Assembly: GCA_002897115.2 (NCBI GenBank)
Contig: BCIH01000001.1
Coordinates: forward strand, 1,001,508 to 1,065,507
Reading direction: 5' to 3'
Length of the DNA: 64,000 nt
DNA from: Prototheca cutis
Taxonomy: Eukaryota; Chlorophyta; Trebouxiophyceae; Chlorellales; Chlorellaceae
Shown: positions 42,107 to 53,923 of the stretch, piece after piece
Position numbering within the stretch: the first letter of the stretch is position 1
How the letters are laid out: every line of letters starts with the position of its first letter
The notes under the pieces: generated by a model
What the model was told of the DNA's origin: nothing
What the model saw: the letters and a program-made list of their open reading frames with translations, nothing else
Database searches by the model: none
Made by a program: the position numbers and the translations under genes

Positions 42107-44220
42107 TCACAGGCGATCCAGCATGCGCTGGATGGCCGCGTCGTCGATGGGTGGCCCGCCGGGCAGAGGCGTCAGGAGTATTGACGCCGAGGAATCCGTT
42201 AACACTTCAAAGTCCTCCACCTGGCACTCGTCGGCAGCCCGGGTGAAGGCATGGAAAATGGTGTGGAGTGGCCGGCTGCCCGGCTCCCAACCCACCCGCA
42301 GCAGCGCCGCTGCCACGGCGCCATCGCCCCGCTTCAACAGCCGCCGCCGTAGGACAAAGAGCGGCGTGCCGGGATCCAGGCTTTGTAATGCAGGCTCGTG
42401 GCGTCGAGTCATCGCGCGCTGCATCCCTTCCACTCCCCGCTCCTCACCGCTGGCACTGTCATCCCCCGTCGCTGCGTATGCAAGGATGGTGGTGAGGTTT
42501 GAATTCAGGGATAGGCTGAAAAACCGCTGCCGACAGAAGGCAGGCATGCTGCCCAGGCATCGTCGATGGAAAGTCGTGCCTTCCACCAATCTGTTACGTC
42601 TGTTGCCCCTCAAACAGACAACGCATAAAATTGTCTGTTGGCAAACGAGTCGAACGATCGATGCGCGCGTGAGCCCGGGCCCATGGGTGCCCATCGTGAC
42701 CCATTCGTGACCCAAGCAGCCAAACACACACCTCTGCCGGTGCTGGCCGTCTGGGTGGATCCAGCCTGCGCGCCCCCTCGCCGGCGCTTGGGTCTGCCGT
42801 TGATGAAATAGTATTCGGCCGAAGCCTCCCGTGCTCCCGCCAACCTGAAAAGAGGGCAGAAATCACCAGTGTCAAACATCAGTGATTGCAATTTCCACAG
42901 ACCATCCAGGTGCAAAGGAGGACATCGCTGAGAGTGTGGTGCATGTTCCATATACCATACTCAATGCCAAGGCCTGCCCACCTGCGGCTTGGGGATGCCG
43001 TCACCTGGTCCAAGCTGTCGAGCTCCTCGTCACGACTCGTCAGCATGTGGGCCGGGCCAGGGCCCGGGGGTGTGNCCCCGCCCACTGCGCCGCCGGCCTG
43101 CGGCGTTGCGGCGGCCCCAGAGCCCAGGGGCGGACTCAGCAATGCCGCAGCGGCGGCAGGCGACCCCGAGCCCACGACCTCGGCGAAATACTGGACAGGC
43201 CTCGGGTACCCTGCAAGAATGACGACGGCGTCATGGAGGCAGTGCCGGGTAGTTGGATGGGTGGGCGACTCTGTGAGCTGGGACTGGCGGATTCAGGCAC
43301 CCCACCACTCAACCGAGAACGACTCGCAGTCGGCTTCGCAGCACCCCGTTCATTCCTGGGCCTCAAGGTAACCCCCAATCCAAAGAAGATCAACGCACCG
43401 TGACGTTTGAGCCAGATGCCGCAGGCGTTGCACAGCACGCCATCGGGCGATATCTCCCGCCACCACCGAGGCGTCTGCTGCGAGCCGCAGTGCACGCAGG
43501 CTGCCGCGGGCAAGCCCAAACCAGCACTCCGGCCCTGCGTCGTGAGAGGGGGCCGTGAAGCGAGCATGTGGTGAGCCACACGCCAAGGGCGCGGCCATCA
43601 TGCAGCCCGTTGTCACCCTCCCATCCAGCTATGGAAACTCCCATTTCCAAAACGGCACCCCGGCCACCGTCGCTCCGGGCCCCGTACCGAGACACGATGC
43701 ACGCGGGAGGTGGCACGAGAAATTGGCCCGACACCGCCTCCCGTGAGCCGGGGCACGCGCCGGGCATCCTCTGAAGCCCACGAAACCACTGTAAGCACGG
43801 GAGGGGGGTCTTGCGTGGGCACCAGGCTCGCTGCTGGAAAACTGGCTGGGCGATGGTGCAGGTGTGGTGCATTGCACATGCATCCCCAAGCCGCCACACA
43901 TGCAAGATGGCGTTTACAATCATCCACCCTCGAACGGCCCAAACATGACAAAGCACGTCACGCGCAGATAACATCCAGAAGTACAAACAGGAAGCTCACC
44001 CGAGGGCGTGCGGGCCACTTCCTCGACGCCTGGGGGGCCGCCACTGACCACCAGTCCAGGCTCGCTACCCAGATATTGGAGCAGTTCTACGGCATCCGGC
44101 GTCGGTCCTTTGTCTGCTGGGGAGCCAGCAGATCGAGCCCTTTGGCCACCCTCCTGGGAAGGCCCTGCATCGGATGCCCAACCGGGAACCCGGAAGCCAC
44201 CAGCTTCTTCCCGCGGGTAC
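42107..44220 (-). CDS. GATA-type zinc-finger transcription factor, 5' end unresolved
   Basis: Exons with consistent phase: 44000-44220, 43688-43788, 43399-43534, 42982-43210, 42732-42844, then a last exon of about 42107-42610 whose acceptor is uncertain. The zinc finger is CVHCGSQQTPRWWREISPDG continuing to LCNACGIWLKRHG, that is C-x2-C-x18-C-x2-C, as in class IV-zinc-finger plant/fungal GATA factors. YPRPVQYFAEV follows immediately. A basic stretch RPKRRRGG is a likely nuclear signal. The N-terminal exons (EELLQYLGSEPG-like acidic sequence) and the C-terminal 100 residues (RRLLKRGDGAVAAALLRVGW) match nothing I know. The true start codon lies upstream of 44220. N at 43075. Target genes cannot be inferred. 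Confidence 0.78.
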
Positions 44221-45081
44221 CTGGTGAAACACATTTCAGTGAGATCACACGCGGTGTTGGTAGGCGCACGAGAGGCGCGCGGCAGCCAAGCCGTGTGGCG
44301 CGAGACGGCAGCGCGACATGGCTGTCGGCCGTAAGCACTCGCCGGTGCACATATAAACACGTATGCCGGACCTACACCCCGCATGGGACGTTGATGCCAT
44401 ATCGTACGACCACAATGATCACACACATGTCACAATATCACCACCTCACATTGATGCACGGGTGCAGTCACGCCGTTGTTACCCTGCGGCGAGCTGTCAT
44501 CACCATGGCAGCTCCTCCCTCTCGCCCAGGCACCTCAGGTGTCCATCTACTCTTCAGCAACTCAGTGTCAACGAAATGCTGTGTCGGAGTTGGACGACCT
44601 GAGACCGCCCACCATGTACGACTTGGCAAGGCTAGGAGCTGCTCGGGATGTCTGGTGACGCAGGGCTTGAGAGGTCCTTCGCAGAACCTGCTCGGCGCAC
44701 TTGATAACGCATTCACCTTGTCAACAACATGCACAAGAGATTCGTTCCGTTGGCAACCTTGTACGAGAGAAGGGCAAGGTGCTCGTCCCACAGATTCAGT
44801 CCTGGTCGAATCTGGTGATCTCTGCGTCGCACAGGAATGGTGCCAAAAGCCGGGAGCCTCCCACGCAGAGCAACGCCCGATGGAGCATGCATTGGGCAGA
44901 GGGGAAACGGGCTGTAGAACAGGCCCTTGCACCGCTTTGTGATGATGCATTTGTGACACCATTTTGCACTCCATGGTGGGAGGGAACTCTTGCGGAGCCT
45001 AGCCTCTGGCCGATCACTCCCTGAGGGGGGCGTGCGCAGGGCCCGGTCAGGGCCCCGGCACTCCCCGGTGGCAGCGGTTGG
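44221..45081. other. Region between GATA factor and PP4
   Basis: About 860 bases. It must contain the missing first exon(s) of the GATA gene and the promoters of both divergent genes, but no exon chain could be supported. Confidence 0.4.
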
Positions 45082-46841
45082 ATGGATTTGGACGCATGGA
45101 TTTTGCGGTTGAAGAGATGCGAGATTTTGAAGGAGGAGCAGGTCAAGCTCCTGTGCGAGCGGGCCGTGGAAATCCTCGTCGAGGAGGGCAACGTCCAGCG
45201 CGTGGAAGCACCCGTCACGATCTGTAAGCGTTGCCAACTGGCGTGGGAATGGCGAGGGACTCGCTGGGTCGCAATCACATCCGCCCCGGGACGCTGCATT
45301 GTCGGAGAGTGCAGTGCCAGGACCCCAAACGCCAAGCCGGCGCCGCCGCAGGTGGGGACATCCATGGACAGTTTTATGATATGCTGGAGCTGTTCAAGGT
45401 CGGAGGGGATTGTCCCAAGGTGAGATGGAGCTGGTTCTGGGATTCCTAGCATTTTGAGCAACGACCGCACCCTGGCCTGCGTGCCTGGGCGCCCCTTGCT
45501 GGGTGCAGGTGTGCACGCCGCCGGATGGCTGTCCCGACATGTGGCTTCCACCCTGTGCAGACCAATTATCTGTTCATGGGAGACTTTGTGGATCGAGGTT
45601 TCCACAGCGTGGAGACTTTCCTCCTGCTCCTGGCACTCAAGGTGAGTCACGGGTCTGGAACGGGGTCTTTCATGCCAAAGTGGCAGGCAGGGTTTGGCCA
45701 CTGAGGCTGGGGCGCTTCCGAGGACCATCCACCGAACCTGCCTGCCAGCTATTAGGGCCAATGGCTTTCGCCATGGCGGACCAGATTTTCCTCTCTTTTG
45801 GGGGGGAAGGGGAGAGGGACACTGTGCTTGGCGCCAGAGGACGTAATTGCCGGATATTGACGTGGCCCTCAAGCATCCCAGTTTCTGTCCTCAAACAGGT
45901 TCGGTACCCCGACAGGATGTTCCTGATCCGGGGGAACCATGAGAGCCGGCAGATCACGCAGGTGTGCTGCATACTGTGTGTGTTTGGGCTTGGGCGGGCG
46001 CACAGTTTTGTCCGCACAAATCACGCGGCTTGAACAGCTTCCGCTCAGCTTCCTCGCCTGCCGGCCCGCCCAGGTGTATGGCTTTTACGACGAATGCCTG
46101 CGCAAGTATGGCTCGTCCAACGTCTGGCGCTACTGCACGGACGTGTTTGACTACCTCAGGTGCTGCAAGTTTTTGGTTGTTTGGTTATGGGCTTGGGATT
46201 TATGTTTGGGTATGTTGATGGAATCCTCGGCGGCGCCATGCAGTCCATACATGTCCATCGCACTCTGCAAATGTCAAGCCCTCTCTCCCCCACCCCCAAA
46301 ATTAAGTCATTTTCCCAAGTGTCAGCCCCTTCTCCTCTCAAATTCACATCGACCCAACAATTGCAGCCTGGCGGTGCTGATTGACGGCTCGGTGTTTTGC
46401 GTGCATGGTGGCCTGTCGCCCGGCATCGTGACGCTGGATCAGATTCGGGTGCTGGACCGGAAGCAGGAGGTCCCGCACGAGGGCCCGATGTGCGACCTGC
46501 TGTGGTCCGACCCCGAGGAGGGCGTGGAGGGCTGGGGCCTGAGCCCCCGCGGCGCGGGGTACCTGTTTGGCGCCGACACCACAGCACGGTTCTGCGAAGC
46601 CAACGGCCTGGACCTGGTCGCTCGGGCGCACCAGCTGGTCATGGAAGGGTACAAGTCCATGTTTGGCGGGCGCCTGGTCACCGTGTGGTCGGCACCAAAT
46701 TACTGCTTCCGCTGCGGCAACGTCGCTGCGGTGCTGGAACTGGGGGAGGGCCTGACACAAAACTTTCGAGTGTTTGAAGCCGCCACGCAGGACGGCCACC
46801 CCGCCCCCCTCGCCCGCGCCACGCCCGACTACTTTCTTTAG
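45082..46841 (+). CDS. PP4C: Serine/threonine protein phosphatase 4 catalytic subunit
   Basis: PPP-family phosphatase of the PP2A/PP4/PP6 branch. Six exons in phase: 45082-45223, 45352-45419, 45561-45641, 45899-45961, 46074-46159, 46367-46841; 304 residues, as expected. Metal-binding signatures: [32 protein letters not shown] and [60 protein letters not shown] and [18 protein letters not shown] follow. The C terminus is DYFL, the carboxymethylated tail shared with PP2A. [13 protein letters not shown] and the [12 protein letters not shown] segment favour PP4 over PP2A (GDYVDRGYYS) and PP6. GDIHG is split by intron 1 after its preceding cysteine. TGTAA lies 31 bases after the stop. Confidence 0.96.
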
Positions 46842-48516
46842 CCGGTGTGCGAGTAACTGTCGCTGCATTTTTGTAAGAAGGAGCCAGGGGAAGACGGAGA
46901 AAGAAAACCTCCTCCTCCTCTTCGGCGAAGCATATGGCAACCTATCGGCAAAGGCGAAGTGCGGCTGCTGGACCCTGCCCCTCAACTCTCAACTCAACAC
47001 ACAGCTGGGACCTTCCCCCTTTTTGCACTGGAAACATCCAGTGCAACGATTCCTGCATGAATTCTCATGTGAACAACGGGAGCAGAAGGCGCCACAGTGA
47101 GTCTATTGGGGCTCACGGCATGAGAGTGCAGCAAGGAACATTGTCTACCAGGCAAGGGCAATGTGCTGCGGGGCGTCTCGGAGCCCGAGAGGCGATACAT
47201 GGAACAGAGCCTGACTCAACTGCAGAACTGGGGGCAACAGGAGAAAGAGAGACGACGGGGGACCCATGGGGCATGGAACCCGCGCAGGGAGCGTCGCATT
47301 GCTGAGGAACCGGTCACGAGTGGGGTGGTGGGCCCAGCAAAAAATATATATGTGATACGGGATGGTATTCACCAGAGTAATCCGCATTATACAGGCATTT
47401 TTCACGAAAGCGTTCCACGCCAGTGAAACAGGGGGAAGGACAGCAAAAGGAGTGCCTGGATGACGTGAATGATGGCGTGCAGTGGATTGTAGGTCCGCGT
47501 TTTATGGAAGCCGCTGCCGTAACCGCAGCTGTCCGGATGGCGGTGCGGGCCCTAGGGCAGACCCAGGGGCGCCACGACGGGCGCCCCTGGCGAACAAACA
47601 GGTGCCGGTTTGCCTAATGGTGTACTGGGTTCTGAATCCTGGTCGGTCCGGCACGGCGAGTCTCCGGCCAGGTCGGGGGTGGCGACCCGGCGGTGCGTGG
47701 CGACCATGGGTGTCTTCACATGATCCGTCTCACAAACCCTACAATCGGGAATTGAATAGAATTTAAATGCGTCTATGCCTCGGTTTGCACCACAAGGGCC
47801 CCGAAATCGACTTGATTCATCCCGGAGGAACCCAATTCACAAACCTTGCCAGGGGCGATGTCGTACAGGATATCTCCTCACAGCCGCGCAATGAGTCCGT
47901 TTCCAATTGTTGAGTCATTTCTATTGTATACATGGAATTGTGATCAGCAGTTGTGTGGACTGGAGGTGGTGGGCCCTGTAGGATGGATGAATTCAACAGC
48001 GGCTGCCTGTACGAGCGCTTTGTCAACCCTGGGCAGATGCAGATCTGTGCCATTGCGAGTGCCAGTGACGTCGCCAAGGGCACGTCGCCATTGTACAGCA
48101 AGCGCCAGTTTGGGGACACTGGTCGAATCGCACTTCCCACTCTTTTCTTTGACCCATGTNNTGAGGCTCATTGGGATCAAGATGTACCAATGTCCACCGC
48201 CTCAATCGGACGTGCTCCTCGTCACGGACCGCTTGCCTGCGCTATCTACCCACTCCAGGGGCTATGCCGGCATGCCAAAGGAAACAACCGACGAATGGAC
48301 TGTGGTCAATTTGGTTTGAATGGGATGGTCTATGTAGCTGCTCCAGGCTGCGATCCTAAAGGAACTTTTGCAAGATGACCTCGACACTTTACCTTGGGAT
48401 CTCTAGGGAAATCGGGGATCGTCCGTGCAGAAGCCCAGCCAGGAAGCACCCCCCTACCTGAAAAACGGACCACCAGCGCCAGTGAGTTTTTGTTGCTGTG
48501 TGCATTGGGTCCTATC
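46842..48516. other. Long intergenic region PP4C / FtsH
   Basis: Nearly 1.7 kb without a supported gene. Short ORFs on both strands (for example 47981-48160) show no family resemblance and no splice chain. No tRNA, repeat array or transposon signature was found. N bases at 48160-48161. Confidence 0.45.
46872..46876 (+). terminator. TGTAA poly(A) signal of PP4C
   Basis: TGTAA 31 bases after the stop codon, following a short T run. Confidence 0.6.
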
Positions 48517-51329
48517 ATGTCGGCAAGACAGAGGGCTCCATGCAACACGGGGGCCGGCTCGACGGGCGTGGAGCGATGCCTTCCCAGACCGTTCACTCCC
48601 GCGCATGGCAGGGCCCCACGCGCTCCAACGACTCGTTTCGCAGCAAAGGTGCTTGTCAGTTAATGTTGTGGAATGCGTATGCGCGAACCGATCTTTCCAG
48701 ATCAGAGAGAAGCCTCTGCCCCGGGGGTCGTGGTGCCGGTGCACCCTTCTGCGGATAGCGACATCGCGGCATAGCCCGGGCACCACAGCTGCTGCCCCGG
48801 AGCCAACTCCATTCTCATGACTTGATCCCCACCCTTGATGGCGACCTGCAGGGAAGGCATGATCCCCAGGATTCTGGTCGCCAGCACCCTGCCTCCCATG
48901 CTGCCCTGGCCGTCGGGAGCTTGCTGACAATGGTGTTGGGAGCTGGATCCGCGGGCGCCACCGATCCTCACCCCACGCCGGTGGCCCCGGTGCCCCAGCA
49001 TCAGCGGCTGCTGAAGCGGGTACAACGCTCGGCACAGTCGCTGCACGCCAGAATTGCACGAGAGGCAAGGCCCGCGCCGGAATTATCCGATTCCAGCCCT
49101 GCAGCGGGATTGTTGGCGCCGCGCCCCGCGCATGCCGCGGAAGCCATGCCGCGATTGCAGGCCCTCCCCACAGCACGGGCTGCAGAGCCCGCGACGGCAG
49201 CCTGGCGTTACTCTGACTTTCTCGATGCCCTGGACGCAAAGCATGTAGGGAGCGTGCGCCTGTCCCGGGATGGCAGCCGTGCGGTTGTTGTCACCACTGC
49301 GGGCCAGGCCGCCACCGTGGACCTGGTCGGGGACCCGGGCTTGCCGCAGGACCTGGCACGCCGCGGAATAGCGGTGAGCGTCTCGGATACCGGCCCGGGC
49401 GCCGGAGCGGGCTTGGCCTCGACGCTGGGCAGCCTGCTTCTACCGCTGCTGGGCTTTGCGGGCCTGTTTTTCGTGTTTCGGCGCTCGGATGAAGAGGGCG
49501 GTCAGATGCCAGGAAGCGACGGCGGCGGCCCGGGCGAGCCCGGCCGGTCGCGACAGCGGTTTGCCGAGGCGACGCGGACCGACGTGCGCTTTTCAGACGT
49601 GGCGGGTTGCGACGGCGCCAAGCTTGAGCTGCAGGAGATCGTGGACTTTTTGCGCCGACCCACAAAATACACGCGGCTGGGGGCCAAGATCCCAAAGGGC
49701 GCGTTGCTTGTCGGGCCCCCAGGTGGGCGTGCTCGAGGGGGGTGTTCCCAGGGCATGTTCTTTTCTGTCTTGTTTTGGGGGCGAGGCAGGAAGGGGCCAG
49801 CATGGCGAAAGGGGAGGTACCGCTGCGTCCCACTTCAAAAGGAATCACGCCAGGAAGAAAATCTATCCATGAATCTCAGGCACGGGCAAGACGTTGCTGG
49901 CGCGGGCGGTGGCCGGGGAGGCGGGGGTTCCTTTCTTCTCATGTGCGGCGTCCGAATTCGTCGAGCTTTTTGTGGGTGTGGGCGCCTCGCGTGTGCGGGA
50001 CCTGTTTTCTGCGGCCAAGATCAAGGCCCCCTGCATCGTGTTCATAGACGAGATCGACGCCGTGGGGCGGGCGCGGGGGGCGGGCCTGGGCGGTGGCAAC
50101 GACGAGCGGGAGCAGACGGTCAACCAGTTGCTGAGCGAGCTGGACGGGTTTGAAGCCAACTCGGGCGTCATCGTGCTCGCGGCGACAAACCGCGCCGACA
50201 TCCTCGACCGCGCGCTGCTGAGGCCGGGGCGGTTTGACCGTCAAATCTCCGTTGATCGCCCCGACATGCAAGGCAGGTTGGCCGCACTGCAGGTTCATGC
50301 TCGGACGCGAAGACTGGCTGGATCAGTGGATCTGTCCTCGCTCGCGCGGCGCACGCCGGGCTTCACAGGCGCGGACCTGGCGAATCTGCTCAATGAAGCC
50401 GCGATTCAGGCCGCGCGACGCGGCCGGAAGGACATCGGGCCGGATGAAATTTCAGACGCGCTGGAGCGAGCGCTGACGGGGGCGCCCGAGAAGCGCGACG
50501 CCGTGGTGTCCCCCGCCCTCGCGCGGTTGACAGCCTACCACGAGGCCGGGCACGCGCTGGTCGGCGCGCTGCTTCCCGAGTACGACGCCGTGAGCAAGGT
50601 GTCCATCGTGCCACGGGGCCGCGCAGGGGGCCTGACGTTCCTCACGCCGACCGAGGAGCGCCTGGAGTCGGGACTGTACTCCCGGAGTTACTTGGAAGAC
50701 AAGCTGGCAGTGTTTCTTGGGGGACGGGTCGCAGAAGAACTGATCCTGGGCCCGGAAAACGTGACCACTGGTGCCCGCAGCGACCTGGAGCAAGTGACGC
50801 AGACCGCGCGGGCCATGGTCGAGCAGATGGGGTTTTCCGAGTCCCTCGGGCAGCTGGCGTGGGGGACGGGTGGTGGGGCTGCGTTCCTCGGGGCCGAAGC
50901 GGGCCAACCGGCGCTGTGCTCTGCCGAAACCTTGGACACCATCGACGCCGAAGTCAAGGCGCGTATCTGCTTTTGTGTTGAATGGGTGGTGATGTCGACA
51001 GGGTGTGTGTGACGGGATATTCTTGTGCCAACCAAGACAATCACCCGGAGGAACAACTATTCAAACAGGCACTAGTGGATCGGGCATACCGGCGGGCCAA
51101 AGACCTGCTGACGAGCAACATGGGCGTGCTGCATGCCGCGGCGGCGGCGCTGCTGGAGCGCGAGAGTCTGGATGGCGAGGAGTTCCAGGCGCTGTTGCTG
51201 CAAGAGCAGGCGGTGCAGTACCTCCGCCGGGATGCGCCAGAGGCTTGCTTGCCCNACGGCGCCGGCGAGAAGACCGGCTGTGGCGGGGCAGTGGAGACGA
51301 TGCCGGTGGTGCCGGGCCGGAGCTCCTGA
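48517..51329 (+). CDS. FTSH: FtsH ATP-dependent zinc metalloprotease, organellar
   Basis: Membrane-bound AAA protease for quality control, probably in thylakoids. Exons 48517-48648, 48852-49722, 49880-50958, 51069-51329 join in phase; 780 residues. Exon 1 encodes an Arg/Ser/Pro-rich transit peptide ([13 protein letters not shown]); [18 protein letters not shown] could be a second, lumenal-type signal. One membrane helix ([18 protein letters not shown]) precedes the AAA domain: [20 protein letters not shown], Walker A GPPG|TGKT split by intron 2, Walker [19 protein letters not shown], and [20 protein letters not shown] as second region of homology. The zinc site is [14 protein letters not shown]. 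The last intron begins AAG|GCGCGT, a GC donor. The C terminus after [12 protein letters not shown] is ragged and contains an N (51255). Confidence 0.93.
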
Positions 51330-51540
51330 GGCTGCAGGCATGCAGAATGACATGATTCTTTGTCACCTGAGATTTTCACAACCGTTCTGCCGTCCTTTTC
51401 CNGCCCCAACCCTCTGTTGTACGAGCGATGCAGATCTTCCTCCGTCTCTTTGGTTTCAGGGTGNTTAGCGCGGAGAGATGTAGTTCCGAGTGCGGCCTTC
51501 AGCTGCTGTCGTTGCACGTCTCCCAGCACACCCAAACGTT

Positions 51541-53454
51541 CTATGTGCTGGCAGTCTCCTTGAGGGTGGAGGCCACCTCTGCGGCGAAGTCCGTCTCCTT
51601 CTTCTCGACGCCCTCGCCGACCTTGACCCGAAGGAAGCCCGAGATCCGGAGCGGGGTACCGAGTTCCTTGCCCAAGTCCTTTACCACATCCTGGACCTGC
51701 ATTGTTGTTGTTGAAGAAGGGNAATGGGCAGTGGTCGGCGGATGTGGATTGGTTTTCCCTTGTGTTGCCACACTGGCTGTGGACCACGAGCAGCTCTGAC
51801 GCGTCAACTCCCAGCTGCCACACTCGTGTCCCCCAACAGCCGACCAACCGACTGTCACCTTTCTGGAGTCGTCCATGACAAAGGCCTGCTCCAGCAGGCA
51901 GACCTCCTGGTAGTACTTGTGCATCCGCCCAGCAACCATCTTGTCAATGATCGCCGCAGGCTTGCCTGGATTGGTTGATTGAGGTGGGGTGAGGCTGAGG
52001 CGAACCCACGCCACAAGAGGGTCAATTTCGCTGCTTCAAACCAATGTGCATCGGCTGATGTGGGGGAAGCATGCCTTCTACAATGCATAGGACTCCAATC
52101 TCCTCCCTCTCCTGCCTCCAAAACCCTACAACTCCTCCAACACCCGCCCACCTGAGCTCTTGGCTTGTTCGCGGAGGATGTCCTCTTCAGCCTTGAGGTC
52201 CTCTGCCGTGACGGCGCTGCGGTCCAGGAACTTTGGGGCTGAGGCCACGACCTGCATTCCCAACTTGCGCGCCAGGTCAGCAGCCTGGGTCGCAGCCGCG
52301 CCCTCCAGCGCCGCGCCCTGAGTCTCGGGGCCCAGCGCGACCAGGCCGGCAATCTGGCCGAGACCTTCGCCCGACGACTGGTGCAGGTACGAACCCACCA
52401 CGCCGCCTGCGGGTGTGGGCAGCAGGAAAGCGCGGCGCAACCGGATGTTCTCACGCACCGTGCCAGCCACGCCGGTCAGCGCGTCGTCCACGCTGCGGTC
52501 GGATTGAATGGGTGGGAGGTTGAACGTCGTCGGTGGATGGCCACGCGATGGTTGTAACAAGCAGCATTCAAACGCTGTGGGGAGACCGTGCAAAGGAAAG
52601 ACAGAATGCCCACTCCTTTTGCACGCAGCCAGACAGCGGTCTTCCCACCTGCTGCCCTGGGCGGTGCTGGCCGCAAGCACCGAGGCGGAGGTCAGACTGC
52701 CGTCGGCCGCGCCACTGGCGGGAAGCCGCGCGGCAGCTGCTGCAGCTTGCTGCACCAACGCCTTGAAAGCGTCGTTCCGCGGGACAAAGTCCGTCTCGCA
52801 GTTGATCTGCGGGATCGGTGGTTGAGCAAATTGGGTGTCTGGGTTGCGGCAATGCCGATTTTTCAAGGGTCGGGTTCTGGCGTGTGCCGCTGATGGGGAT
52901 GTCGGGTGGTGCTGTTGTAACGAGACCCAATGCAGCGAGGTGCATGGGGACCTTATCAGTGGCACACGCAGACGCCCAAAGCAAGGCCATGCGCCATGCA
53001 CGCGCACCTCCACTACGGCCACACCCGCTGGACCGGAGGCCAAGCCCACCAAGCCTTCGGCTGCTGACCGAGCGGCCTTCTTGCCAGCGGAGGCGATGCC
53101 CTTCTTCCGCAGCTCAGTTGTCGCGAGCTCTGCATTCGAATTGCGTCACATGTAATTTCCGGGATCGCAAGAGGGACTGTAAGGATTTCTCCCAGTGCTG
53201 ACAATCGGTGGGTGGGCACGGCACCAGGCCNCCGTAACGTGCAACAGCAAGATCCCAGCCTCCCCTCTCATCTCACCCAGGTCCCAGTCCGCCGCCTGCA
53301 ACGCCGCCTTGACGTCAGAAATGGGAGCGCCAGAGCTCTCCCGAAGGGACTTTATCAGCGCCATTTGGTTGGCAGGAGCTGCATACCACCGAGCACCATG
53401 GGGCCCTGCGGCCACCTCGGCGCGCATCAGCCGTGCTGCCACTGTGCGCAACAT
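51541..53454 (-). CDS. EFTS: Translation elongation factor Ts, organellar (probably mitochondrial)
   Basis: Nucleotide exchange factor for EF-Tu. Six exons in phase: 53277-53454, 53008-53129, 52649-52806, 52152-52492, 51859-51965, 51541-51696; 353 residues. A short presequence (MLRTVAARLMRAEVAAGPHG) looks mitochondrial. The UBA-like N domain is ALIKSLRESSGAPISDVKAA then ELRKKGIASAGKKAARSAAE. The core has INCETDFVPRNDAFKALV (the hallmark NCETDFVARN), TVRENIRLRRAF, SYLHQSSGEGLGQIAGLVAL and QVVASAPKFLDRSAVTAED. KPAAIIDKMVAGRMHKYYQE and LLEQAFVMDD complete it. No S1 or repeated Ts domains, so it is not the plastid polyprotein of green algae. Several N bases lie in its introns. Convergent with FtsH, 211 bases apart. 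Confidence 0.95.
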
Positions 53455-53923
53455 GCCTGCTGACGCTGTGCAATGCATATAAATCAATAAATTTTAATTT
53501 GTTTATGATGGACTGGAGGGGCCGATTTTCAGGGTGTCTTCGAGTTCGCAATGCATGCATGGCCAATAGTCATCCCCCAAAATACTCGGCGGTCTCCGGG
53601 AGATGCATGCCACCTCTGCTTGTTTTCCAGTCCCAACATAGCAGATCAACGCCGGGAATCCACACCGGAATTTTGAAGCACATAAAAACCCACGTAATAA
53701 AAATGTGCACCAAGCACTGGGGAGGCACTGCACAGTCCTCCCCGCTCGGGCCATGAAGCAACACCACAGTCCAGGTTCGGATCGAGCTGTTGATACGTTA
53801 CACTCAATGCGTAGTGGTGTGTGTGTGTGTGACCAAACCAGCTCGAGAAAGGACATACAGTGCCCAAACAAGCTCCAAAAAGAATTTGCAGCTCCACCGA
53901 GAGTCGAGCAATCGGCCGCGGTC
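53455..53923. other. Intergenic region EF-Ts / HPAT
   Basis: 469 bases in tandem minus orientation. TTACA at 53798-53802 is a TGTAA signal 122 bases past the HPAT stop. Otherwise only EF-Ts promoter sequence is expected. Confidence 0.5.

Noticed and set aside
43136..43579. ATG at 43567 as the start of the GATA factor
   Set aside because: A CGACGCAG acceptor at 43535-43542 and two phase-compatible upstream exons (43688-43788, 44000-44220) fit better; the ATG would lie in an intron.
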